Below, one piece after another: positions 1-10,543 of a stretch of 64,000 bases of DNA; the first letter of the stretch is position 1, and the number at the start of each line of letters is the position of its first letter. The position numbers and the translations under genes are program-made. The notes below the pieces were generated by a model that worked only from the letters and a program-made list of their open reading frames with translations, ran no database searches and had not been told where the DNA came from. The stretch covers positions 1 to 64,000 of the forward strand of contig JAYMGJ010000010.1 of the NCBI GenBank assembly GCA_037178675.1. Reading direction: 5' to 3'. This DNA is from Scleroderma bovista (Eukaryota; Basidiomycota; Agaricomycetes; Boletales; Sclerodermataceae).

Positions 1-200
1 GTTAAAATGCTGGTCCGGACGCCCGAGCATGCACAACGCATGAATGTGGCGCGTTCTGGGTCTGAATGCTATAGTCAGATCTGCATTATGCAGACCCGTC
101 TCCCTCGAACAACTAGGATCCTTCAGATTTCGTCCGTCATGTGGAAGAGCTCAAGGATATGTGGAGTGAAGCTTGGGGTATTTCATGACTCCGCTTTTGA
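1..200 (+). pseudogene. HET-family protein, C-terminal fragment
   Basis: The plus-strand translation (EHAQRMN... CYSQICIMQTRLPRTTR ... GVKLGVFHD) closely matches an internal C-terminal stretch of the larger HET-domain gene at 31.0-33.9 kb (MQTRLLRTTRVLQISSV, GVKLEVFHD). Homology stops near 200, where it abuts a FunK1 fragment on the other strand. No HET domain, start or stop is present, and the left end is cut by the window edge. This is a displaced duplicate piece, not a gene. Confidence 0.7.
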
Positions 201-1695
201 GGACCCCAAGGCTCACTGCATCATTGGGACTGCGCACCGTAACCCAGGGCTTCAAGGCGGTCTCAGTAATTTGCTTGTCTTGATGAACAGTACGTGGCCC
301 AGCATAAAGGACGCAGGTCCAAACAAGGACGTAAATGAGTGATTCTATGTCATCGTTGGCGGTATGTATGGCTGTGTCTTTCTTAAAGTTAGAAAGAATC
401 TTGGATGACATGAATGGTATTGTACCCTGAAAGATGATGAGCAACATATGTATGCAAATGAGGGGGAAGAACTCACAGTGCAGTCACCAGGAACCATGGG
501 CAGACTCTGATCAAGAAGAGTTGCATAGTCAAAGTCAATAAGAAGGCTGCCACACACATCGCCATCCTGGATCATATTGCGTCTTTCTTGATCCCACCTA
601 GCAAGCTGCTGCTCGCGTATTTCATCCCCCATGTTGCTGTAAGTTGCAGTTGTTGAAACTCCCATCTTGTCACTACCATTCTTTGGCACTTACTGTTAGT
701 TTCCTTATTGGTGCGACGAGCATCCTTATGTAAGCACGGACTATTTTCACTGTGCTCAAGATTCTTTTCACCTCAGTGTTCGAAGATGAAACACTGAGGT
801 AAGATACCTACTCACACATTCATTTATTTAGTACTAACCTACTTAGCTTTATTGCCTCTGTCTAGGTTAGTTACATAGAGTGTTCGAAGACGAAACACTG
901 AGCTTTATTGCCTCTGTCTAGTTCCCTGCACGAGCCAACTCACAAAAGCAGTACCATTGCTAGGAATGTCTGAATGAGTATAGGCCCCATCATTATCTGG
1001 GGGGGGGGGAGTTTCATCGTCATTACGGGGAGTTTTGCACCACAAGATGCTTTGGCCTTGTTATCTTCCTTGACCGAACCGTACATCATGATGTTGTTAA
1101 TGCTGATATCATGGTGGAGAATGTTGAATTCTACAACGAGCCTCTGGTGAACTGTGTGCATTGTTAGATTGGTGAATGAGCAACTTAGCCACTCTGACGT
1201 ACCGTCAAGGATGTCTATGAAGATGCTGAGGAGCTCCCAGACAGATTTGAATTCAGATATGGGAATAGCAACCGGTTTCATAAGAAGCTGGCGATGGATC
1301 CGAACCTCACCAGAATACGGAAGGGGAAAGCGGTGTATATCTGTTTTATCATCCGTGCCCCCAATCTTAATGGTCCAGGCAGAAATGAGCTCAGGAACCC
1401 CTACCATTCCCTGGATTGGCCGGAGAATGCTCTCCTCACAGGTAGCCCTGCTATCATGGACCCATGAATCCTTGATCATGTAGTCTTTCCCCTGATAACA
1501 GACATGCCAGCATGATGTACCTCAACCATGGATTAGGCAGCTGAAGAAGATTTGACGGATGATGGTGTATTCCAATGAGTCAACTTGGATTGTGCCAAGG
1601 TTGGGCTCCTTCAACTTCTGAGTGGCTAAAAGAGATCAGGGAATGACTGGGGAAAAGGTGAACGTGGGATCGTATCCAATGTCTTGAGGGTGCAT
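150..1695 (-). pseudogene. FunK1-type fungal protein kinase, degenerate
   Basis: Reading down the minus strand, pieces of a FunK1 kinase appear in order: IGYDPTF near 1690, a glycine-loop-side segment IKDSWVHDSR (about 1478-1450), the FunK1-typical HRQLLMKPVAIPISEFKSV segment (about 1280-1230), the catalytic-loop region ILHHDISINNIM (about 1115-1080), LLIDFDYATLL (about 545-510), GTIPFMS (about 425-405) and DDIESLIYVLVWTCVLY (about 355-305). FunK1 kinases are basidiomycete Ser/Thr kinases. The catalytic HRD appears as HHD, stops lie between the pieces and the frame changes several times, so it is non-functional. A G9-10 homopolymer near 1000 lies inside it. Confidence 0.8.
776..924. repeat. 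Short palindrome present twice plus direct repeat
   Basis: The segment TCAGTGTT...AACACTGA, a perfect 8-bp inverted repeat around a short loop, occurs at about 775-799 and again at about 878-901. The phrase CTTTATTGCCTCTGTCTAG also occurs twice, at about 847 and 902. Together they form a small local duplication inside the FunK1 relic, likely a footprint of a small insertion or slippage. No function is inferred. Confidence 0.6.
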
Positions 1696-1699
1696 CAGC

Positions 1700-2688
1700 A
1701 AACTGGCACACTCACTGGGAGAGCTGGGGGAGCTGTGGGGAGCTGTAGTGCTGTACAGCTCCACACAGCAGGGCTGTTTTACTGATGGTCACTGAACACG
1801 AGCATAGTGAGCATGCACAGTAGTGGGTGGGGGGATCAATGTATGTTGTAGGGATGTGAATGGACGACTCTGGAGTGATCGAACATATGGATGCAGAATT
1901 CTTGGTTTGCAATTCGCGGGGAATGTGCAATTGAGGTTCACTATATGGATACCAGAGGAACCACTATCGCCCAGTGACGGTGACGGTGAGCACCTGATTG
2001 TCTAGTCACCAAGCCTTTCTGAGTGCCAAGTGCCGAGCCGCAGCTTCTCAGGATGTTGCATGGCAGGTGGCTGGATGAATGCAGATGACACGGCATGAGG
2101 CAGCATCCATCATGGACATGGACGTACATAGCGACTTTTCATGCACACATATCATGCACACATACTGCAGATCAGGGATCCCATCACAGGCCTCATATGA
2201 CAAGGTTGACCATATTATGGACTCATTCGTCCATCTTGTGCAGGGCAGGGACACGTGTGTATGCTATGAGTGAGGGAAATGAGTAAAGTAAGTGCATGAG
2301 TGTCCCTCCTGTTCTTTGCAACTGTGCATCCACCGCTTCTACCATCTCGTCACCGTCACCGTCGTAGTGGTGTATTTGCTAGTTCCACGATAGGTCAAGA
2401 TGATGGAAAATGTCAAGCAGGTCACCTTGTACTGCACAGTGCATTTCCCCTGCTTACTACAAGCGTGATGACTCGTCACATGAACTAGCATCACACCCGC
2501 CAGCGGCTGACTCGAATGCAAATCGCAAACCGGAAAGTGAAGGGAAAGTGAACGTTGATCAGGGATGGTGAGTACTCCATTAACAACAGTGGTCCTCTGC
2601 TCACGTCAGGTTTGCCTGCTACAATCCATCCTTTGGCATTCGCGACAGCAAAGAGACACTTCCAGGGCAAGACGACAGGTTGATTGAC
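1700..2688. other. No recognisable gene; contains a dispersed repeat copy
   Basis: I see no recognisable coding sequence. The part around 1880-2010 (reading WIPEEP...DGEHLIV then stop) is repeated in inverted orientation at about 36485-36610 (WIPEEPPSLSDSDGEHLIV), so this stretch and the 36-kb region share an ancestral segment. The conserved reading near its end could be the C-terminus of an unknown protein. Confidence 0.45.
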
Positions 2689-3713
2689 TCAAGAAACAAT
2701 CTCACCCGTGCCCACCGAGAGATTAAGCTGGATTAAGGGATTTCCCGTGAGCTGTAGTCCGTCACGCAGGGTCGAGGCCACGTCCCAGTCCACGAATGAT
2801 TTACACGCCCAGTTGGCCGTGACATAGGATTTATACAAATTTAGAAGTCTTATATAAACTGTATGTTCCATGTATGTGCTCTGTACTTTTCGCAGTGTAT
2901 ATGTGAGGTAAGTTGGAGCAAAATTAGTAACAAAAAAAGCAAAAAGAGCAAGGGTCGAACACAAGGACTCAAATAAACTGTATCATCCAGTGGTACATAC
3001 CACTGAGCCACGAGGGCAATGTTAGCTTCCACAACCTACCAAATTATATTGAGTATTTTCTGGGACTACTAAGGACAGTGACCCACTCACATCAAAGTCG
3101 TGTTTACTGCCTTATCTCTAATTACATTCATTTCCATTGTTATTTCACTCAACAAGATGATTGTAAGAAAATGTATTTGTAAACTGTGAGGAGACTAGCT
3201 CAATATAATTATGAGATTGAGGAAGCCCTTGTTGCCCTTGTGGCTCAGTGGTATATGTTGTTGTATTGGCTTGTTTGAGTGCTAGTGTTCAACCCTTGCT
3301 CTTTTTGCTTTTTTTGTTACTAATTTTGCTCCAACTTACCTCACACATACACTGCGAAAAGTACAGAGCACATACATGGAACATACAGTTTATATAAGAC
3401 TTCTAAATTTGTATAAATCCTATGTCACGGCCAACTGGCCGTGTACATACCACGTCCACGAAGCATTTGTAAGCGACTACAATAAGGGTCAGACCAAATT
3501 GCCATCGTTCGAACGTCCCAATGCCCACCTTAGAAAGAAGTACATATGCATGCCGTAATGATGATTGCATCCTCCATCAGGTCGAGCATTGATACCAAGT
3601 TCTGGGAGCGCACAAAGCGCCTTGATAACATCCTCACAATGGAGTTTGGGCTGAATCAATGTGGAACACCAATTGTCATGACCAGAAGTGCTTGGTCTCC
3701 TTAGGCAGACCAA
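2689..3713 (-). pseudogene. Dynamin-like GTPase 3' fragment, split by a MITE
   Basis: On the minus strand, 3713-3460 reads VIKALCALPELGINARP then VAYKCFVD, matching the stalk end and the start of the GTPase effector domain of the complete paralogues (ELGINARPED, VAYKRFVD). The reading resumes beyond the inserted element at 2790-2740 with STLRDGLQLTGN, matching QALRDGLQLTGN. No GTPase domain remains. The nucleotides TTCGTGGACTGGGACGTGG, shared with the copy at 8.8 kb, fix the alignment across the insertion. A dead relic. Confidence 0.8.
2804..3443. mobile_element. 640-bp MITE with about 150-bp terminal inverted repeats
   Basis: The two ends are near-perfect inverted copies of about 150 bp: 2804-2963 (CACGCCCAGTTGGCCGTGAC...) and 3290-3443, which reads back as CACGGCCAGTTGGCCGTGAC. 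The element is flanked by TA on both sides (2802-2803 and 3444-3445), which fits a TA target duplication as in Tc1/mariner-type elements. The interior, about 330 bp and AT-rich, has no transposase. It sits inside a dynamin-like relic. Confidence 0.75.
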
Positions 3714-4078
3714 ATCGAGGGAAGGCAGTCGCCCCTTCTCGGCTTATTGCCACTGACTCCAACGATCACATGTGAGATTAATAAAGGGTTGTACTTGACG
3801 CCCATATATCATAGGGCACTCATTTCCTTGCTGTGTTGTGGCAAAGCTTTGCAGCTTGGAAACAACACGTGTTATCCTGTGTCGCCATTCTACTGTCCTC
3901 ACGCACATAAGATGTCGACAAACGAAAGTGTACTAACCCGACTGTATCACCACAACTACAGGCCTGCCGTTTCAATCCAGCAACCGTATCCGATCTTGGG
4001 TCACCACTAATTCGGTTAGAGGTATGGATACCATCCACGGCGGATGATCCTGTCGAGACTGATGTGCATGTATGCAGC
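3714..4078. other. Duplicated 5' flank of a HET gene
   Basis: This stretch matches the sequence upstream of the larger HET gene in inverted orientation (about 33915-34220). The shared features include the GGTGATACAGT/GGTGATATCGT region and the GGTATGGATAC...CATCCAC segment just before the start codon. It therefore moved together with the HET pseudogene that follows. No separate gene is seen. Confidence 0.55.
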
Positions 4079-4680
4079 ATGCGCCTGATCAAAGTAGAAG
4101 CCTTTCTTGCGAGGGAGAGTTCTATTAGAAAGAGAAAGCGAGGGGATCGTTGAGCCAACGTCCTCGAGTCCTGCGATGATGAAGCAACTGAGTATGCGAT
4201 CCTGTCCCATCGGTGGGTTGAGCAAGAAGTGGATTATGATGAGATGGTCAGGCTCGCGAAGATGGCTGCAGAGGAGAGAGATGAAATTTGCCGGTGTGAT
4301 GGCTATCAAAAGATCCTCCGGAGCTGCGAGCAGGCTCAGAAGGACGGATATAAGTGGTTGTGGGTCGACACTTGCTGTATCGACAAGCGAAGCAGCGCAG
4401 AGCTATCCGAGGCCATCAATTCCATGTATCGGTGGTATGAAAACGCGAAAGTACTATGCTATGCGTACCTCCACGGCGTCCCCGGTTCATCGCTTCCCAC
4501 TGTAAGTGACGATAAGGGGTATCCCGATTTCAATGGCTGGCCAGAGTGGTTCTTGCGTGGGTGGACACTATAAGAGCTGATAGCCCCAAGCAACGTCCAG
4601 TTCTTCAATCAGGATTGCAAAAGCATAGGTGACACGAGGAAGTGTCAGCACCGGTCGAAGGGCCAGAAGATACTCGTAAG
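4079..4680 (+). pseudogene. HET-domain protein, 5' fragment with nonsense mutations
   Basis: From ATG at 4079 the translation is a close paralogue of the HET protein starting at 33910: MRLIKVEAF, then YAILSHRWVEQEVDYDEM, WLWVDTCCIDKRSSAELSE, YENAKVLCYAYL and GWPEWFLRGWTL. These are the hallmark HET-domain motifs. In-frame stops occur at 4151-4153 (TGA) and 4571-4573 (TAA where the paralogue has CAA, Q of TLQELIAPS). Homology fades by about 4680, before the C-terminal half. HET proteins act in fungal non-self recognition and programmed cell death; this copy is broken. Confidence 0.85.
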
Positions 4681-4689
4681 GTGGATGAG

Positions 4690-5560
4690 GCAAGAGTGGG
4701 TAGGCTTGCGGATTTGACGCATCCTGTGAGCGGCCAGCTCGTAGCAGTGAACAAGATGTTGGAGCGGACGCTTGCCACTGGGTGAATTAGATAGGGAAGT
4801 AGTTTTTATGTGAGAGTGGTTGCGAAGGCAGGAATGCACTGAGTACGAACATAGTTGCACAGACTACCCCCCTTTGGGGTGTAGTGTATAGTCTGTGTGC
4901 AAATAGAGGTATCCTGGGCGGTCAACCTGTTTGTCGTGCCCGTACACACAAGGACAGGTAAAGGGGCGGGTTAGGGTGTGCGATTTTGAGCCTGCGAAAG
5001 CTCTCGTCAGGGGGCTTAACCGCTACCCCGACCGCTGCCCTCCAGGGCTGTTTAGGTGAACTACCACCTACCACATACGAGGGGAGTGGGCCAAGCGTGT
5101 GAGCTGGCAGCGACCCGACGCAAGGATGGTCTGAAATGGGTGAAAGCGGGTGGGGACAAGGAGGCTTCTTTGTCAGCGAAGCCAACAGCCGAGCCACAGG
5201 CCTGCCAGCCGGGCGAGAACGTCCCTTTCGGGAGCATGCCAGCACTTTTTTCGTTCTGTTACGCCAGAAGGCCGAAGTACTTGAGTAGTGTGGATCCTCT
5301 TTCACCATACCGCTGAGGGCATCCAACGAGTGGCACAGACAACTGGCTCCTTCTGAAAATCTGGACTGATCACGACTCAGAGTTTGCTGACTGTGATGCT
5401 GGAAAACAACGCTAAGTATTTCGCTAAAGGTAGTGGCGGAATTCATGACTTTGGATTTACGGGTGTACACAGGGATTTGTTTATTGGGGGGGATGATTTT
5501 TGTTGCAACCTGAGATGTATGACGCACTTTCAATATCCTTTGGGACATTATTGGAGGTAT
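4690..5560. other. No recognisable gene; GC-rich unique stretch
   Basis: A 254-codon open frame exists on the minus strand (4922-5686), but its translation is Pro/Arg/Ser-rich and matches no family I know. The 4920-5340 part is markedly GC-rich compared with its surroundings and may be a relic of an unrelated transposed sequence. I do not call it a gene. Confidence 0.4.
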
Positions 5561-5564
5561 ATGC

Positions 5565-5830
5565 ACAGGCCTCCCGAGATTCAGGAGGAACTGTACAGGG
5601 TCATGCAGGCAACGGCGCGGGAGCTGAGGTCCTTCGAGTCCTTTGTGATTTCTATAAGGAGCTCGCCAAGTATCTCGAGGGTACACCTGGCGAGTGTGGG
5701 CTCATTTAGTAAGTCATATGGTTGCACATTAAACATAAAGAGGTTCAAACATGAAATACGCACCACGACGCCCAAATTTGTTCCTTGGGCTCGTCATCCA
5801 GGCTTACCTGCGATGGAGTTTCCACTGTTG
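5565..5830 (+). pseudogene. Dynamin-like GTPase fragment (stalk start and linker)
   Basis: The sequence aligns with exon 6 of the neighbouring copy at 7529-7800: PPEIQEELYRVMQ (paralogue LPEIQEELYKVLQ), then HEIRTTTPKFVPWA (REIRTTAPEFIPWE). The PxxPSGDPVGE region is deleted and the frame breaks in the middle, with TAG at 5708-5710. A tattered intron end (TATATGCACA) precedes it. Only the piece between the G domain and the acidic linker remains. Confidence 0.8.
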
Positions 5831-5844
5831 TTGGTGTTCTGGCC

Positions 5845-5965
5845 CCTTTCGACCACAGGGAAGGGGCGAGTTACGAATGCGTCCGAGTCAAATAGACGAC
5901 GAACTCGGTGAAGGGGTCATAGCTGGTCATAGATGCGCAAGGGACAAGACAGTACAGAACTTGAA
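5845..5965 (-). pseudogene. Small heat-shock protein (Hsp20) 5' fragment
   Basis: The minus strand reads YDPFTEF, then in a shifted frame RRLFDSDAFVT. This matches the N-terminus of the intact Hsp20 at 28.7 kb (YYDPFSAFDRLFDDAFVA). No alpha-crystallin domain is left. It lies directly 3' of a dynamin fragment, the same pairing as at 9.0-9.3 kb. Confidence 0.65.
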
Positions 5966-6198
5966 GCAGTTGCAGATGGCCCGGCTGTAGTCGTTGGCAG
6001 ATTGGGTGTGTTGGAGTTCCGACGAATGCTACCCACATTATATACAGCTCTTCTGTGGTGAAGTAGCTTCATTAAGTTGTTGACGATTCAGATTACGGTA
6101 GTCCACGACGTGCCAATGCTTTAGGGGCATGGTGTTTGAAATTATTTGGGTTTTTTTCAGAAAAGGAACCAGTACTTTCAGTCTTTCACTCACTAATT

Positions 6199-8996
6199 AT
6201 GCCATCACCACCCATTGCATCGTCGACCCCGTCAATTTCGCTTCCAGGAAATAATGGTGGGGTTGGACTTTCTGACCCTGTCACTGCCCAACACCGTCGA
6301 ACCATGCTCGATGTCATAAACCGGCTTCGTAATACTGGGTGAGTAAAATGAGTGCCACTCCAGCGGAACCAATGTACTCATTCAGTAATGCCAGCGTCCA
6401 AAGTGACATTGACCTTCCAATGATTGCTGTCATTGGCAATCAGAGTGCAGGGAAATCCTCCCTTATTGAATCTATCTCCGGAGTCACACTTCCTCGTTCA
6501 TCGGGGACGTGCACAAGGTATGCTATTTCTCTATTTTTAGATCAACTATCAACAGGGCTCCGGCATCCCAGGTGTCCGACAGAATGTCGACTTACATATG
6601 CGGAGACACCATGGACTTGTGCAGTTAAGCTTCATTTCATTACCGACAAGCTAGGTGCACCAATCAAGGGTCGTGTCGTTTCTTTCGGTGATGCCATCTC
6701 TGCCAAAGCTGATGTGGAGGACCGTATCCGACGGGCACAACATGCTATTTTGAACCCAAGCGTGGACCCTAACACCTTCCTCGATAGCACGACGATACTA
6801 TCAGGGAATGAAACGTCATTCTCACGCAACTACGTTTCATTAGCGATCAAAGGAAGAGATCTCGCGGACCTCTCGTTTGTAGATCTACCAGGACTCATCG
6901 CAAGTGTTGGTCAGGATGGGGATGCTCACGACATTGAGTTGGTCAAGAGTCTTGTGACTTCATATATTGAAAAACCAAGTTGTGTGATTCTCCTCACAGT
7001 TGCTTGTGAAAGTTAGTCCCAGTTGTCAGTCGTGTACATATATTCACTCAATCTCCACCCTTTAGCGGACTTCGAGAACCAGGGTGCTCACCACCTTGCG
7101 AAGCAATTTGATCCAGAGGGAAAGCGCACAGTCGGTGGGTCACATGAGCTTCTGTCATGGGTCCGCTCTCAATTGTCCCCATCTTACAGGTGTGCTTACC
7201 AAACCAGATCGCATTCCTCAAGGAGAAGAGATGTCCTGGATTCGACTCGTCCAGAACGAAGTTGAACCACTGGTTAACAACTGGTACTGCGTCAAACAGC
7301 CAAGCTCCCAGGCAATTAAAGACGGTATCGACTGGGCTGGAGCACGGCGCCAAGAACGTGAATTTTTTGCTAGCACCAAGCCGTGGTGCAACCTAGATTC
7401 TTATTGCCAGTCATTCCTTTGCACCACTAGACTCACCGATCGGCTGAGCACGATCCTTGCTGAACTTATTGCAAAGAGGTGTGACATATTTTCAGTACCT
7501 TTTAGCATGCTAATGGGATTATATGCAGACTTCCTGAGATTCAGGAGGAACTATACAAGGTCCTGCAGGTAACAGGACAAGAACTGAGGTCTCTGCCGAA
7601 GGAACCATCAGGTGACCCTGTAGGCGAGGTCCTTCGAGTCCTTGGCAATTTCCACAAGGAACTCTCCGAGCGTCTCGAAGGTACACCTGACGAATGTGGG
7701 CTCATCCAAGCTATACGAATGCGCACTGAGATGTTCAAACGCGAAATACGCACCACAGCCCCTGAATTTATTCCTTGGGAGCGTAATGAGACCCCTCGTC
7801 GTTCGTTGCCTACGATGGCATTCCTGGCTAATGAGGAAGGCGTTGGCGAAGAAAGTGATGGTGAAGAAAGTGATGGCGAAGAGAGTGATGGTGATGACAA
7901 CAATACAAGCGACGATAATCACATCTCCAAAAAATGAAAACTTGACTGTTCTTCTGAAAACATATATATTGATGACGTTATGGAGAGGGCTCGACGGTTA
8001 GTGCATGACTTGCTCCTGTCAACTACATTCTGACTTTTTTTTACCCAGCGCCCGCACGCGTGAACTTCCGGATAACTACCCTTTCATCGTGCAAAAGAAT
8101 TATATTGCAGGCCTGGAAGAAGCCAGCGTTCAAATTATTTGACGATATCTACCAAATCCTGAAGGACGATGTAGCACAAATGGTTGACCAGCATTTTTCC
8201 CAGATGGGTCAAGGTGGTGCCAAACAATCTGTGCTGTATGTTGCACTGTCACCATGTTATTCCAAGATTCTCTCCTGACCAATACCCACTCTAAGGATGA
8301 CCGTTCATGAGCATCTAGATGCAGCCGCCGCACGTACGAAAGACAAAATTCAATGGCTTCTCGACTTAGAAGATTCCCCAACAACGTTCAACACTCACTA
8401 TTACTCTGATTATCGCGACAAGTTTCTTGCACACTACAAGAACTGCAGGGGCAAAAATAACTTCAAGTTTAGGAGCCACCAGTCACCAGGCATAAAAACG
8501 AACCATCAGACACTAAGCAAACAAATCAATTTTCAGACGTCAGGCAAGCAAATGGCAGATGAGAGCATCAAAAAGGCTCTTTCTGCTCTCGCAGAGCTTG
8601 GTATCAATGCTCGGCCCGAAGATTTACCTAAGCTACTTCCCGCCGACCCGATGGAGGCTGCAATCGGCATTATGGCGAGTGTACGTGCTTATTTTCAAGG
8701 TACGTATAGGGATGTTCGAACGATGGTAATTGGGTCTGACCTTTTTCGTAGTCGCCTACAAGCGTTTTGTGGACATAATACCCATGGCTATTGACCACGA
8801 AATTGTTCGTGGACTGGGACGTGGCCTCGAGCAGGCCCTGCGCGACGGGCTGCAGCTCACAGGAAATGATGCATATGAACGGTGCTCTGCTATGCTTAAG
8901 GAACCTTGTAGAATCTCGATGAGGAGGCAGGAAATGATGAAGAGATTGGAGAGATTAACAGCCGCGAGAAAGGAGCTGAGAAAGCTGAGTGTTTGA
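6199..8996 (+). pseudogene. Dynamin-like large GTPase, full length but decayed
   Basis: Exon model: 6199-6338, 6395-6517, 6572-7011, 7066-7134, 7190-7478, 7529-7996, 8049-8235, 8296-8699, 8752-8996. All GTPase motifs are present: P-loop GNQSAGKSS, switch I in [13 protein letters not shown] in LSFVDLPGLIAS and TKPD in GVLTKPDRIP. A stalk and a C-terminal GED-like segment (AYKRFVDIIP...ELRKLSV) follow. Two lesions argue against a full protein: an in-frame TGA at 7935-7937 after an acidic repeat (EESDGEESDGEESDG), and a net 11-bp loss in exon 7 relative to the intact paralogue (187 vs 198 nt), near 8108, where YIAEFVKEW is reduced to YIA then AWKKP in another frame. A truncated G-domain product could still be made. 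Fungal dynamin relatives of this type resemble Mx/dynamin GTPases that remodel membranes; the role here is unknown. Confidence 0.85.
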
Positions 8997-9009
8997 AAGT
9001 TGGCGGCGG

Positions 9010-9330
9010 ACGGTGGTATATAGAATCAATCTTCGTTGATAACTTGGAAAGAGATATAGTAGCGACTACAAAGACCATGCTCCGTAGCATCTTTATGCAG
9101 ATCAATGATATATGATCTAGCAAACACGTATGGTAGATCTACATGTCTCAGGATAGTGAATGTGCTGACATACTTAGGATGGAACAGCTCTTGACGTTCG
9201 TTGGTATTGGCGCGGCTCTGGCTCCAAGGCACACGAAGGGAAAGGGGGAGTTACGAATGCGTCATCAAAGAGACGACCGAACTCGATGAAAGGGTCGTAG
9301 TAATAGGCGCGCACGGGACAAGAAAGCGCC
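9010..9330 (-). pseudogene. Hsp20 exon 1-2 relic
   Basis: The minus strand from about 9325 reads CPVRAYYYDPFIEFGRLFDD, a clear match to the Hsp20 N-terminus. After a frameshift it reads SRANTNERQELFHPK followed by GTATGT, the same exon 1/intron border as the intact gene (SSNERQLLLRPK, GTATGT). A decayed exon 2 start (IIDLHKDATE, intact MDLHENNEA) follows. The remaining alpha-crystallin domain is gone. Confidence 0.75.
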
Positions 9331-9474
9331 GCTAGCCTCCCGTTTTGGGAGTTTTTTCCAAGTACTGGCAAGTAGCATCAAGCAGCATTATCAACGCATC
9401 TTTGGCGTTTAACAGTAAGTACACAATGATACAACTCGACAGAGAACAATTCCGAGTAGAAGAGATATTCAACT

Positions 9475-10001
9475 TCAAGCGCTAAACCGCAGAAGTTCAA
9501 CTTTTGCAGTTCGTAACCTGTTCAACTTCCTTGTTAGTTCGCTTCTCCGTGCAGCGATAGCGGGGGACTCCTGAAGCATGGCAGCGCATCTCTCATGGGC
9601 ATCTATTCCAGTGAGCTGTAAGCCATCCCGCAAGACTTGCTCAAGGTTGCGCTCCAGCCCTCGAACAGCTTCATTATCTATAGCTGTAGGCACCATGTCT
9701 ACAAAGCGTTTGTATGCGACTGCAGGTGATCATCACGGTCAGATTCTCACTTCGTCCGAACATAACTTTGGGCTCATACCTTGAAAATAAGCATGAACGC
9801 TAGCCATAATATCCAACGCAGCTTCCATCGGGTCAGATGGAAGTAGCTTTGATAGGTCTTCACGTCGTGCATGGATGCCAAGTTGTGAGAGCGCAGAAAT
9901 TACGTTGTTCACCTCCTGGGAACGTTGAGCTAGGTTGTTGGCAAGCTTTTCACTGCGCCTGTGTGCTCTGTAGTATGCATAGACTTTGTCCTTATAATCC
10001 A
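9475..10001 (-). pseudogene. Dynamin-like GTPase D, 3' part (cut off by Plavaka)
   Basis: This is the missing C-terminal end of the gene that begins at 19027. The minus strand reads MDYKDKVYAYYRAHR at the junction, then VISALSQLGIHARREDLSKLLPSD, an intron, and the GED-like segment MVPTAIDNEAVRGLERNLEQ...LLRFSA with its stop at 9475. It joins the Plavaka left end at 10001/10002. Compared with intact copies, about 100 bp of exon 8 (HDHLDAAA... to NTHYY) is absent at the junction. Confidence 0.85.
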
Positions 10002-10009
10002 TCAGCAAA

Positions 10010-10330
10010 ATGACATATGTCTTGGAGTGTCTGGGACAGACAGTGTCAGACATGTCAGACACATCAGGTGTCACAGATTTGTGTCTGAACTCAGGCATGT
10101 TCCTTTCTGGGTCAGGCATCATTGTCTGGCATCTGTCTGGTCACAGTCTATTCAGTCTGCACCAGACAGCAGCCAGATACACACCAGACACACCTTCCAG
10201 ATTCTTCCCAGCCTCTCCCATCTGTTCAGCCCTCATCAGACAACAGCCAGATACACCACAGACACATATTACAGGCTCCTCAGCAGGCCTCAGATCACAC
10301 CAGACACAAGTAATTCAAACATATAATTGG
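10010..10330. repeat. Plavaka left subterminal TGTCTG/CAGACA repeat array
   Basis: Dozens of short words related to GTCTGG and CCAGACA (for example CCAGACAGCAGCCAGATACA, CACCAGACACA) crowd this stretch. Similar words recur at the right end (16265-16505). Such arrays are typical binding regions for CACTA-type transposases. Non-coding. Confidence 0.7.
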
Positions 10331-10543
10331 GCTGCTCATAGGTATAATTGGTACTGTAGAACATGCACTACAATCCAGCTTCCAACTTTGTGGAAGGCAG
10401 CCAAGTCACATCTGCCACGCCATCCGACTGAGCAAAACAATGGTCATCAGTTCTTAGCCAATTTCCATCAACAAGGTTGCAAATAATACCTCCAATTCAA
10501 ATTACTCCATCTGCTACACCACTGTCCGACTGAGAATTGTTTG

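Noticed and set aside
4922..5686. 254-codon minus-strand frame
   Set aside because: Biased Arg/Pro/Ser composition in a GC-rich stretch, overlaps a real dynamin fragment on the other strand, and no recognisable motif.
10002..10330. Possible CRISPR-like array of short repeats
   Set aside because: Repeats are irregular, in both orientations and only 6-8 bp; the pattern fits a transposon subterminal region in a eukaryote.
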